In this document: one piece after another, positions 9,024-15,754 of the stretch
Position numbering within the stretch: the stretch's first letter is position 1
Layout: every line of letters begins with the position of its first letter
Origin: DATLRC01 sp035534895
Lineage (GTDB): Bacteria; Patescibacteriota; Saccharimonadia; Saccharimonadales; UBA4665
DNA length: 55,831 nt
Assembly: GCA_035534895.1 (NCBI GenBank)
Contig: DATLRC010000015.1
Span: 1 to 55,831, forward strand
Reading direction: 5' to 3'
Position numbers and translations under genes: made by a program
The notes under the pieces: generated by a model
What the model saw: the letters and a program-made list of their open reading frames with translations, nothing else
What the model was told of the DNA's origin: nothing
Databases searched by the model: none

Positions 9024-9100
9024 GGGCCCATAGCTCAGCTGGTTAGAGCAGCGGCCTTTTAAGCCGCGTGTCGTGGGTTCGAATCCCACTGGGCCCTCCA
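9024..9100 (+). tRNA. tRNA-Lys (TTT), CCA encoded
   Basis: A full cloverleaf: acceptor GGGCCCA/TGGGCCC, D-arm GCTC...GAGC, anticodon arm GCGGC-CTTTTAA-GCCGC (anticodon TTT), T-arm GTGGG-TTCGAAT-CCCAC, and encoded CCA at 9098-9100. The discriminator base is T, which is unusual because bacterial tRNA-Lys normally has A73. Its 3' tail (GGGCCCTCCA, 9091-9100) recurs downstream in the accessory island. Confidence 0.95.
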
Positions 9101-9157
9101 ATACACTTAAGCTTAAAACTATCTGCTTTGAGAATTTCTTGATGCTATAATCAGAAT

Positions 9158-9460
9158 ATGACTATTACAGAATTGCAACTTCCTATACCTCTTGATGAGC
9201 TTCAGGAACTTCTAAAAAAGTACGGAATTACTGGAGCTTATGTTTTTGGTAGCTATGCACGGGGTGAAGCTACTGCCGACAGCGACTTAGACCTTCTTGT
9301 GGAGCTAGGCCCAAACCGTAGTTATCTAGACTTGGGGGGCTTACAATATGAGTTGACTCAAAGATTACCAGGGAAAAAGGCTGATATAGTGCTAGCGGGC
9401 ACGTTGCGAAAACGTATTAAGCCCTATGTTGACAGAGAGAAAGTGCTTATTTCCATATGA
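9158..9460 (+). CDS. mntA: MntA-like antitoxin (minimal nucleotidyltransferase)
   Basis: A 100-aa minimal nucleotidyltransferase with the GSX10DXD signature (GSYARGEATADSDLD) and a later KADIVLA strand supplying the third acidic residue. In MntA/HepT (type VII) TA systems this enzyme AMPylates the HEPN toxin. An extended -10 (TGCTATAAT) ends 6 nt before ATG, so the mRNA is probably leaderless. The toxin gene overlaps by 4 nt. It is the first gene after tRNA-Lys. Confidence 0.88.
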   Translation: MTITELQLPIPLDELQELLKKYGITGAYVFGSYARGEATADSDLDLLVELGPNRSYLDLGGLQYELTQRLPGKKADIVLAGTLRKRIKPYVDREKVLISI

Positions 9461-9810
9461 TTTCAAAGACCGAAAGAGACAATGTATTACTTGGTGAGAT
9501 ACTTGATGAGTTAGTTATCATTGATAAAAGGATTGCCGGAGGCAAAAAGGCATATCTTACAGACGAGAATCTTCAAGATGCAATCTCTATGAGACTAATA
9601 ACGCTCAGTGAATTATTAAATGCGCTGAGTGACGAATTCCATGAAGAAAATGGAGATCTACCAATAGTTAGAGTGAGAGGATTACGCAATTTATTAGCAC
9701 ATGCTTACGGTAAGATTGATTTTGAGCGTTTATGGAAAATAATTGAAGAGGACTATCCGTTACTATCAAGTCGGTTGCGCAAAATAGCTGCAGATAAAAA
9801 TGTAAGTTAG
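9457..9810 (+). CDS. hepT: HepT-like HEPN toxin
   Basis: A 117-aa all-helical HEPN (DUF86) protein with the RX4HXY ribonuclease motif (RNLLAHAY, about residues 73-80). It is expected to be an RNase or mRNA interferase silenced by AMPylation of the motif Tyr by the adjacent MntA-like protein. The ATGA overlap with the antitoxin gene supports coupled expression. Confidence 0.88.
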   Translation: MISKTERDNVLLGEILDELVIIDKRIAGGKKAYLTDENLQDAISMRLITLSELLNALSDEFHEENGDLPIVRVRGLRNLLAHAYGKIDFERLWKIIEEDYPLLSSRLRKIAADKNVS

Positions 9811-9828
9811 ATCTTAGGGCTTTAAGAA

Positions 9829-9960
9829 ATGAGCGCTAGAACACTTAATGAAGATGGACTTTGGGATTACTATTATGATGCTATAGAGCTTATAAGCAAT
9901 GGAGACTTGCCTGAAGCTGAAAAACTATTGGTGAAAGCTCTTGTTTTAGACCCATCATAA
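9829..9960 (+). CDS. Very short TPR-like protein or remnant
   Basis: A 43-codon frame (ATG 9829, TAA 9958-9960) whose second half (ELISNGDLPEAEKLLVKALVLDPS) reads like the helix pair of one tetratricopeptide repeat. It follows hepT by 18 nt on the same strand and has no clear Shine-Dalgarno. It may be the surviving end of a longer TPR protein or a small cargo gene of the TA cassette. Confidence 0.4.
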   Translation: MSARTLNEDGLWDYYYDAIELISNGDLPEAEKLLVKALVLDPS

Positions 9961-9970
9961 ACGGGTGCTA

Positions 9971-10137
9971 ATTTTTCGGAGCAGGGCCATCCAAGTTATC
10001 ACCTTCAGATACAATTCGGTTGCTATTTCCGTAAATGTTGTAACGAATAATTTTTATTACCTGTTAAAAAGTTCTTGCCCCACTAGGTTTGAGACCTAAT
10101 TTAGTTAAAAACAAGGCCATAATTCTGCTCTGAAAAT
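9971..10137. repeat. Possible short inverted-repeat element
   Basis: ATTTTTCGGAGCAG (9971-9984) and CTGCTCTGAAAAT (10125-10137) are near inverted complements (one mismatch, one indel) bounding about 167 bp of non-coding sequence; GGCCAT is also present near each end. No target-site duplication is evident. It could be a tiny MITE-like element or chance in AT-rich DNA. Confidence 0.25.
9984..9993 (+). repeat. Degenerate tRNA-Lys 3'-tail copy
   Basis: GGGCCATCCA matches the tRNA-Lys terminus GGGCCCTCCA at 9 of 10 positions and has the same orientation. It lies just after the MntA/HepT module. It is interpreted with the copies at 10914 and 11612 as a possible attachment-site remnant. Confidence 0.4.
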
Positions 10138-10168
10138 GACATAGATGAGCATATAATAAGTACTTGTT

Positions 10169-10375
10169 ATGGATGAAAAGTTAATGATCCTAGAAATTCC
10201 AGAGCCTCAAGACGATGGAGCTGTACAAAAACCTACCAGAGATATACCTACTGGCAACGGGCGTAAACTTGACGAAAGATTGGTAGTATCTAGCCAAACC
10301 CCTGATGATATCCAAAGAGCATTAGAACAGTTGTCAGAAGACCACAAACCATCAGAACCAAAAATTGAACCTTGA
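10169..10375 (+). CDS. Hypothetical acidic 68-aa protein
   Basis: A 68-aa polar, Pro/Glu/Asp-rich protein with no recognisable domain, probably partly disordered. A TATAAT box (10152-10157) lies 11 nt before ATG. Its TGA (10373-10375) is followed after one base by the ATG of the broken 2H phosphoesterase gene, so the two look co-transcribed. Function unknown. Confidence 0.5.
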   Translation: MDEKLMILEIPEPQDDGAVQKPTRDIPTGNGRKLDERLVVSSQTPDDIQRALEQLSEDHKPSEPKIEP

Positions 10376-10376
10376 T

Positions 10377-10873
10377 ATGGCTTACACGCAGAAGTATGTG
10401 ATCGTTAATTTTATTGATAATGACAACATACCAAATGAATTTAGTGCGTCAGAATGGCCCTTGCACATTACATTACTTGACTTGCGAATTTTACTATTTC
10501 TGTGCCACTTGCGAAATTAATTTCTCAAATGAGAAATTACTCCAGAAGTCTGAAGCCATTTCAAGTTAAAGTTGGAGATGAGGCAAGGTTTGGTCTAAAG
10601 AAGAATGTGGCTGTATCACTTATTCAAACAAACGACGCAATTAGACAAGTCCATAAAGGCCTAGTTGATATTACCAAATCGCTCGGAGCGGCTTTTGATG
10701 AACCTAAATTTATGGGTGAAGGATACCGTCCCCATGCAACTTTGCAGGTTAAGTCCAGGCTTATTGAAGGCCAAACAGTTAACCTGGATAATTTCACTTT
10801 AGTAGATATGTATCCTAATAATGACATTAACAAACGCCGTCTAATTCAGACCTTTGAACTAGGTCGCAAATAA
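10377..10873 (+). pseudogene. 2H phosphoesterase (LigT-like), frameshifted
   Basis: Two frames together encode one 2H-family protein. The first (ATG 10377) carries the first H-x-T motif in WPLHITLLD but then runs out of frame to TAA at 10518-10520. The second, readable from about 10482 to TAA 10873, continues LANFTISVPLAKL and contains the second motif YRPHATLQ. Loss of one base near 10481-10484 would explain the break. LigT/CPDase-like enzymes act on 2',5' or 2',3'-cyclic phosphates in RNA. A sequencing error or programmed frameshifting cannot be excluded. Confidence 0.7.
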
Positions 10874-10913
10874 AGGGTTTTGACTTAAGTTCGGCTGCTA
10901 CAGCTTCCACGAT

Positions 10914-10922
10914 GGCCCTCCA
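10914..10922 (+). repeat. tRNA-Lys 3'-tail copy (GGCCCTCCA)
   Basis: An exact 9-nt match to the last nine bases of tRNA-Lys including CCA, in the same orientation, between the 2H phosphoesterase gene and the RelBE module. A GTTTTGACTTAAGTT stretch 22 nt upstream resembles the one before the copy at 11612. Confidence 0.5.
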
Positions 10923-10968
10923 CGAGTATTAGCGTTTTCGTATTAATATATCTAGAGTTATATTATTC

Positions 10969-10998
10969 TTGACACAATATACCTACAGGGTATATACT
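10969..10998 (+). promoter_or_regulatory. relBE-type promoter with palindromic operator
   Basis: TTGACA (10969-10974) and TATACT (10993-10998) are spaced 18 nt apart. Between and over them lies the inverted repeat ATATACC-N5-GGTATAT (10977-10995). The antitoxin ATG follows the -10 by 7 nt, implying leaderless mRNA. A palindrome inside the promoter fits autorepression by the ribbon-helix-helix antitoxin or TA complex. Confidence 0.75.
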
Positions 10999-11005
10999 TT
11001 GTAGT

Positions 11006-11278
11006 ATGAACAGTACAGTTATCAGTGTAAAATTAGACAAAGACGTGAAGGCTTCTGCGCAGGAAGTTGCCAAAAGTGCTGGCTTAACGCTTAGTACGCT
11101 TGTTAATTCTTACCTACGTCAGGTTGCATCAACTCGACGTATTGAGATTTATGCTCCAGAGACTATGACCCCCAAGTTAGAAAACTTGATAGTACAGATT
11201 GAGTCAGACCTAAAAGCTGGCAAAGTGAGCAAAAAGTTTGATAATGTAGATGACTTTCTGGCTGATCTTAAAAGGTAG
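11006..11278 (+). CDS. RelB/DinJ-family antitoxin
   Basis: A 90-aa protein. The N-terminal ribbon-helix-helix DNA-binding part (STVISVKLDKDVKASAQEVAKSAGLTLSTLVNSYL) is typical of RelB/DinJ, and the C-terminal part should wrap the toxin. It is followed after 5 nt by a RelE/YafQ-like toxin gene. Expression is likely autoregulated through the palindrome in its promoter. Confidence 0.85.
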   Translation: MNSTVISVKLDKDVKASAQEVAKSAGLTLSTLVNSYLRQVASTRRIEIYAPETMTPKLENLIVQIESDLKAGKVSKKFDNVDDFLADLKR

Positions 11279-11283
11279 GGGTC

Positions 11284-11544
11284 ATGACAATTCAATACAT
11301 GCCAAAATTTAAGAAGCAGTACAAGAAACTGCCTAAGAAATTTCAGCTACAATTTGATGAGCGTGTTCATCTATTCGCGCTAGACCCAACTCACCCAAAA
11401 CTCAGAGTCCATCCACTCAAAGGTAAATTTGCTGGTTACTGGAGTATGGACGTTAATGGCGATATTCGAGCACTTTATATAAGGCGGGGCGATGAGCTTA
11501 TTATATTTGGCCTAATCGGGACGCATAGTCAACTGTATGGTTAA
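11284..11544 (+). CDS. RelE/YafQ-family toxin
   Basis: An 86-aa protein with the RelE fold pattern: basic N-terminal helix (KFKKQYKKLPKKFQ), HPLKGKFAGYWSMDVNGDIRALY core and a C-terminal GLIGTHSQLYG with His in the position used by YafQ-like mRNA interferases. It probably cleaves mRNA at the ribosome. It is paired with the RelB-like gene just upstream. Confidence 0.85.
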   Translation: MTIQYMPKFKKQYKKLPKKFQLQFDERVHLFALDPTHPKLRVHPLKGKFAGYWSMDVNGDIRALYIRRGDELIIFGLIGTHSQLYG

Positions 11545-11611
11545 CTTTTGTAATATCTGCGATAAAAGCACGAGGGTGAAGTTTTAATTTAGTTGCGATA
11601 GAGTCACACAA

Positions 11612-11620
11612 GGCCCTCCA
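11612..11620 (+). repeat. tRNA-Lys 3'-tail copy (GGCCCTCCA)
   Basis: A second exact 9-nt copy of the tRNA-Lys terminus, after the RelBE module and before the deoxyribosyltransferase-like gene. The upstream sequence GTTTTAATTTAGTT (11581-11594) resembles GTTTTGACTTAAGTT before the copy at 10914. The three copies separate successive functional modules. Confidence 0.5.
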
Positions 11621-11663
11621 TAACCCTTGGAATCTGTAAATAGCTGTCCTGTATACTAAAATC

Positions 11664-12125
11664 ATGCCAGTTATTACTATCTGTTCTAGTGCTAACTTTT
11701 ATCGTCAAGCCGTAGATATACAAACACAACTTGAGAAGTTAAGCTACAAAACTATTATCCCTGCTACAGCCGAACGTATGAAGAAATCAGACGACTTTGA
11801 TGTAAGCCATTATAAGACGTGGTTTGGTGATAAAAACGACTATCACCAAAAGACTGCTCTTATGGAAAGACACTTTGCAGAAATAGAAAAAGGTGAAGCT
11901 ATCCTAGTATTGAATTATGAAAAACACGGTGTAGCTAACTATATAGGCGGTAACGTACTAATGGAGATGGCAATAGCTTTCTACCTTAAAAAACCAATAT
12001 TTATACTTAATGAGATACCAGAGGAATCATCCTTTTTAGAAGAATTAATTGGACTTAACCCTATTATCCTGCACGGTAAAGTCAATAGGCTACCTGCTGA
12101 GTACTCCCAACAGATTAGTAATTAA
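11664..12125 (+). CDS. Nucleoside 2-deoxyribosyltransferase-like protein
   Basis: A 153-aa Rossmann-like protein that begins with an ICSSANFYRQA strand-helix. It carries GEAILVLNYEKHGVANYIGG followed by MEMAIAFYLKKPIFIL. The strand / N / GxxME(M)A pattern resembles nucleoside 2-deoxyribosyltransferases and related nucleotide-binding proteins. Substrate unknown. TATACT lies 6 nt before ATG, implying leaderless expression. It belongs to the accessory island and starts right after the third tRNA-tail copy. Confidence 0.6.
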   Translation: MPVITICSSANFYRQAVDIQTQLEKLSYKTIIPATAERMKKSDDFDVSHYKTWFGDKNDYHQKTALMERHFAEIEKGEAILVLNYEKHGVANYIGGNVLMEMAIAFYLKKPIFILNEIPEESSFLEELIGLNPIILHGKVNRLPAEYSQQISN

Positions 12126-12150
12126 TATTGTTATTGATATGTAGTATCTA

Positions 12151-12171
12151 CTAAAGTACAATCTAAAGTAC
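12151..12171 (+). promoter_or_regulatory. Direct-repeat operator and -10 of yefM-yoeB
   Basis: CTAAAGTAC occurs twice (12151-12159 and 12163-12171), separated by 3 nt, with a TACAAT -10-like box (12157-12162) between and over them, immediately before the antitoxin ATG at 12173. This layout fits autorepression by a Phd/YefM antitoxin. Confidence 0.55.
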
Positions 12172-12172
12172 C

Positions 12173-12427
12173 ATGAATGTTACAACTATCTCAAAGTTTC
12201 GTAAAGACGCGAAGAACTATTTCGACCAGGTTATAGACGACCAGGATACTTTGCTAATTACACGCAATGACGGTCAAACCGTAGTCGTTATGTCCTTGTC
12301 TCAATATAATTCACAAGCTGAAACAGACTATCTTAATAGCACAGCAGCTAATAGAGAGCACTTGCGTAAGTCAATAGAATCATTAAGAGCTGGCAGAATA
12401 GAGAAACACGAACTCATAAAAGATTAA
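12173..12427 (+). CDS. yefM: YefM/Phd-family antitoxin
   Basis: An 84-aa protein with the Phd/YefM fold (TISKFRKDAKNYFDQVIDDQDTLLITRN...VVVMSLSQYN). The C-terminal helix (LRKSIESLRAG) should neutralise the toxin. It lies 4 nt before the YoeB gene. The direct repeat just upstream is its probable operator. Confidence 0.88.
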   Translation: MNVTTISKFRKDAKNYFDQVIDDQDTLLITRNDGQTVVVMSLSQYNSQAETDYLNSTAANREHLRKSIESLRAGRIEKHELIKD

Positions 12428-12431
12428 TCTT

Positions 12432-12692
12432 ATGCGCAGTATTGTTTTTACACCCGAGGCGTGGAACGACTATCAGTATTGGTTCAAGCAAGATAGCAAA
12501 ACTATCAAGAAAATTAATAAACTTATTAATGATACTTGTAGAGAACCGTTCGAAGGCTTAGGTAAACCAGAACCACTAAGAGAGAATTTCAGTGGTTTTT
12601 GGTCAAGACGTATTAATGATAAAGACAGACTCGTTTACGCGGTAACTGACAGTGAAATAAGAATCATTACTTGTCGATTCCACTACCAATAA
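12432..12692 (+). CDS. yoeB: YoeB-family mRNA interferase toxin
   Basis: An 86-aa protein close to the usual YoeB size. It has FTPEAWNDYQYWFKQDSKTIKKINKLI, the EPLRENFSGFWSRRINDKDRLVY core and the catalytic C-terminal CRFHYQ (YoeB proteins normally end CRxHY). It cleaves mRNA in the ribosomal A site. It pairs with yefM upstream. Confidence 0.92.
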   Translation: MRSIVFTPEAWNDYQYWFKQDSKTIKKINKLINDTCREPFEGLGKPEPLRENFSGFWSRRINDKDRLVYAVTDSEIRIITCRFHYQ

Positions 12693-12814
12693 ATATATAT
12701 AATAAATATATATAACTATCAATCAAACCCAAGATGTTGTGTTATATAGCTTGTATGAAGCTCAAATCACATAATTAATGAGAGGTGCTAGCTATCTGAT
12801 GGTATGATATGTCC

Positions 12815-13594
12815 ATGAAGTCTAATACACCCTACGGCTCAACAAGCATTTATTCCCAAAAGCCATCAGGGTCAAGCGAACGAATACTTGTAGTACCCGG
12901 TTTTGGCGAATCGGTATCGCATATCAAGCCTCTCGTCAAAGCACTTACTGTAGAAGGATATGAAACCTTTACGTTTCGTCCTCCAAGACGAGCAGTAAAA
13001 GAAAATGGCAAGCATATTGACCCAATCATGCGACAGGGTAAAGTTATACTAGAAATCTTACGGTCTTTATTATCAGAAGGTGAAAAAATTCATGTATTAG
13101 CTCATTCATTAGGAGCCGCTGCGGTTTTAAAAGCAGTGCAGTTACGCCCTGACTACTTCACAAGCCTTATACTAATGCAACCCGCTGGTCTAGTTGGTGA
13201 ACAATCAGCCTACGAGCTTGCAGGTAGAGCCACAAAGAAGGCGTTTAGTAACCACCGAGTAGCTAGAATAAGCGAAAATAGTTCAACAACAAGGGTTTTA
13301 AAATCTCACTTAGTTAGTGGCGGAGTTATAGCCAAGCAACCCTTACTGGCAAGACGCGAGGCTGTTGCTGCTGGACGTTACAACATTCAAGATGACTTAC
13401 AAAGTGTAGCTGCACTTGATATACCCGTACATGTGGTTGTTTCTACTGGTGATGAGATGTTTGACCATACATCTGTAGCTCGTAGCCGTAGTGTCATTGA
13501 ACCTATTGTGCAATCCTACACAGTCTTAGACGAACCTACATCAAACCACGATACGTTTTGGATTCACCCGACAACAACAGCTAAAGTTAGTTAA
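12815..13594 (+). CDS. Alpha/beta hydrolase
   Basis: About 259 aa. A nucleophile-elbow-like VLAHSLGAAA sits near residue 100 (Ser in A-H-S-L-G), a late Asp in STGDEMFD and a His in NHDTFW complete a plausible triad. Start choice: TATGAT (12803-12808) would abut an upstream ATG at 12809, whereas ATG 12815 lies 6 nt after it, as in other leaderless genes here. Substrate unknown. It ends the island; a strong hairpin follows. Confidence 0.7.
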   Translation: MKSNTPYGSTSIYSQKPSGSSERILVVPGFGESVSHIKPLVKALTVEGYETFTFRPPRRAVKENGKHIDPIMRQGKVILEILRSLLSEGEKIHVLAHSLGAAAVLKAVQLRPDYFTSLILMQPAGLVGEQSAYELAGRATKKAFSNHRVARISENSSTTRVLKSHLVSGGVIAKQPLLARREAVAAGRYNIQDDLQSVAALDIPVHVVVSTGDEMFDHTSVARSRSVIEPIVQSYTVLDEPTSNHDTFWIHPTTTAKVS

Positions 13595-13682
13595 TCAGCT
13601 AATATCGACTCCACCCGTAGCCTGAAATCTCAAAAAGTAACCTGTATAGAGTAATGTACTTTTGAACTTTCGGCTCGGTAAG

Positions 13683-13724
13683 TAGTTAACTAGGGGTAGT
13701 TCCGCGGACTATCCCTTTTAACTA
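13683..13724. terminator. Long two-part hairpin, possible terminator
   Basis: Nested inverted repeats: TAGTTAA (13683-13689) / TTAACTA (13718-13724) outside and AGGGGTAGT (13692-13700) / ACTATCCCT (13708-13716, one G.T pair) inside, with loop TCCGCGG. It lies 90 nt after the hydrolase gene with T/A-rich sequence beyond, so it could terminate transcription. The rest of 13595-13770 shows nothing recognisable. Confidence 0.5.
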
Positions 13725-13770
13725 TTTATAGATTGTTTAATTAAGCTATGGTGCGGTGTAAACTATACCT

Positions 13771-13965
13771 CTACCTTAAACAGCCCGAACAAATCTGACC
13801 TTCTATGTAGTCAAAGCGTGCTAAAGAGTACTCAGCTTTAATGACTGGACGCCAATGTGATACTTCTGCCATTAATTGTGGTAACCGTTGCTCGGAGGCG
13901 GTCTCCTGGCATAATAATCTCTCTTGAGAGAAGATATTTGTTACTATTAAACTATGGTTTTGCAT
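13771..13965 (-). CDS. Hypothetical 64-aa protein (doubtful)
   Basis: A 64-codon frame divergent from, and overlapping by 12 nt, the start of the permease gene. It has a plausible composition (LPQLMAEVSHWRPVIKAEY...) and ends in ICSGCLR, a CxxC pair. No Shine-Dalgarno or homologous family is recognised. It could be a small metal-binding partner of the permease or a chance frame. Confidence 0.25.
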   Translation of the reverse strand: MQNHSLIVTNIFSQERLLCQETASEQRLPQLMAEVSHWRPVIKAEYSLARFDYIEGQICSGCLR

Positions 13966-15117
13966 AGTTTATGGCATGCTTTAAGCGTAGCCCTCTTCAT
14001 GGGCTGGGAAATACTTTGGCCACTCATATTAGGTTTTGGTTTAAGTGGTGCTATTCAGGCGGTTGTTTCGCATAAGCAAATGAGTCAGCTCTTGCCTGAC
14101 GCAAGCCCAAAGATCCTCGCAAAAGCTAGTTTACTTGGTGCTGCATCTAGCTCTTGTTCATATGCAGCAGTGGCTCTTGCCCGCACAATATTCCGCAAGG
14201 GTGGAAACTTCACATCGGCTATGGTTTTTGAGCTGGCTAGCTCAAATCTAGTTATCGAGTTGGGTATTATTATGGTTCTATTGCTGGGCTGGCAATTTGC
14301 AGCTGCTGAATTTACAGGTGGTCCGATTATGATTGTTCTAATAGCTATATTGTTTGGCCGCTTTTTAAGCAAATCTCTATTAAAAAAAGCTAAAGTCCAG
14401 GCAGGAAAAGGTTTAAGTGGCCGAATGGAAGGGCATGCCTCAATGGACGACATGGCTATAGAGGGCAACAAATCGATACTAAAGAAACTGTTTTCTGCAG
14501 AGGGCCAAACTGTAACCAGTCACTTTTTTGTCATGGATTGGGTTAGTATCTGGACAGATATTGTACTTGGTCTATTAATTGCCGGTGCTTTGGCGGCTTG
14601 GGTACCACAACATTTTTGGCAAAGCTTCTTTTTTGTTAGACACCCACTCGGCTCAGCATTATGGGGGCCACTGATCGGGCCCCTTATTGCAGTTATTAGT
14701 TTTGTCTGTTCAGTTGGTAATGTTCCCCTGGCGGCCGTCTTATGGAATGGCGGTATTAGCTTTGGTGGAGTAATTAGTTTTATCTTTGCTGATCTTATTA
14801 TTATTCCAATCATCCGAATTTATGCTAAGTACTATGGCTGGAAGATGGCTGGGTTTCTGTTTGTAACTTTTTATGCTGCGATGGCTGGGGGTGGTTATGT
14901 TATAGAGGCCCTATTTGCTGTTTTGCATTTGACCCCACACCTGCATAATGCCAGAGTACTTGAGGCCTCTATAAGCTGGAACTATACATCAGTGCTGAAT
15001 ATTATTTTCTTAGTTATAGCTTCTGCATTGGTCTGGAGATTTTTAAAAACTGGCGGGCCGATGATGCTAAAAATGATGAGGGCCAATCCCTCAGAGGAAC
15101 ATGGCCACGGACACTAA
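13954..15117 (+). CDS. Permease of the ArsP/DUF318 family
   Basis: A 387-aa protein with about eight to ten TM helices in two halves. The family hallmarks are GAASSSCSYAAVALARTIFRKG in the first half and VCSVGNVPLAAVLWNGGISFGGV in the second, both loop-helix motifs of PF03773 permeases (some export organoarsenicals; many are uncharacterised). The C-terminus is His-rich (EEHGHGH), suggesting metal binding. TACTAT lies 6 nt before ATG, consistent with leaderless mRNA, and a CTCTC-TT-GAGAG palindrome (13919-13930) lies upstream. Confidence 0.8.
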   Translation: MVLHSLWHALSVALFMGWEILWPLILGFGLSGAIQAVVSHKQMSQLLPDASPKILAKASLLGAASSSCSYAAVALARTIFRKGGNFTSAMVFELASSNLVIELGIIMVLLLGWQFAAAEFTGGPIMIVLIAILFGRFLSKSLLKKAKVQAGKGLSGRMEGHASMDDMAIEGNKSILKKLFSAEGQTVTSHFFVMDWVSIWTDIVLGLLIAGALAAWVPQHFWQSFFFVRHPLGSALWGPLIGPLIAVISFVCSVGNVPLAAVLWNGGISFGGVISFIFADLIIIPIIRIYAKYYGWKMAGFLFVTFYAAMAGGGYVIEALFAVLHLTPHLHNARVLEASISWNYTSVLNIIFLVIASALVWRFLKTGGPMMLKMMRANPSEEHGHGH

Positions 15118-15200
15118 GCAAAAATATTTTTAGATTAATGTTTTTTGGTGCGCCAATAAAGCCCTGTGACTAGTTACAGAAGCTGGCTTCAAAACTTCCA

Positions 15201-15695
15201 TTACTTGTGGTGCTTAGAACGTTTACCCCAACCGGATTTAGGTCGAAGTAGCCAGAGTACAAATAAACAGACCAGGGCACTTGAGCCGACAATTAAATCT
15301 TGGCCTCGTTGGACTGTTTGCCAGAGTCCGGAATTCATTATTGTGACTGCAGTGGCTCGGGGTAATAATGGTACCGCAAGTAGTGCGCCGAGTAAACCAA
15401 CTCCTGTCGCCGGAAGAATATTTAAAATTATACGAGATCCTTTGATGGTGCGAACCATAAAAAGAGCCGTTAGAATAACCGGCAGTAAAAGAAGGCCGAG
15501 CTTTATTAACTGAGTGCTGGCATTATGCCCAGTGAATGTTCCCAAAAAAGAGTTTGTATCACCAGACACAAATTGAACCAGTACATCGCCCAGACATAAA
15601 CTTAAAAATACTAATGCTGCGTTAATGCGTAAAACCATCATCAAAAAAAGGGGCACGATGATGATAGCAATAAGTATGGCGACCGATAGATTCAC
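15201..15695 (-). CDS. Hypothetical multi-pass membrane protein
   Basis: A 164-aa protein with about four TM helices (roughly residues 5-22, 26-42, 65-83, 90-115) plus one near 138-152, and a basic C-terminus (PKSGWGKRSKHHK). No family is recognised. It lies downstream of rimK on the same strand and is convergent with the permease gene. Confidence 0.6.
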   Translation of the reverse strand: MNLSVAILIAIIIVPLFLMMVLRINAALVFLSLCLGDVLVQFVSGDTNSFLGTFTGHNASTQLIKLGLLLLPVILTALFMVRTIKGSRIILNILPATGVGLLGALLAVPLLPRATAVTIMNSGLWQTVQRGQDLIVGSSALVCLFVLWLLRPKSGWGKRSKHHK

Positions 15696-15754
15696 GCTCT
15701 TACTATAGCATGAGCTTTATCGGTTCATAAGTGAACTCTTCCCCGTTGAAGAAC

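Noticed and set aside
14085..14471. Minus-strand frame of 128 codons inside the permease gene.
   Set aside because: Shadow of a clear membrane-protein coding sequence on the other strand.
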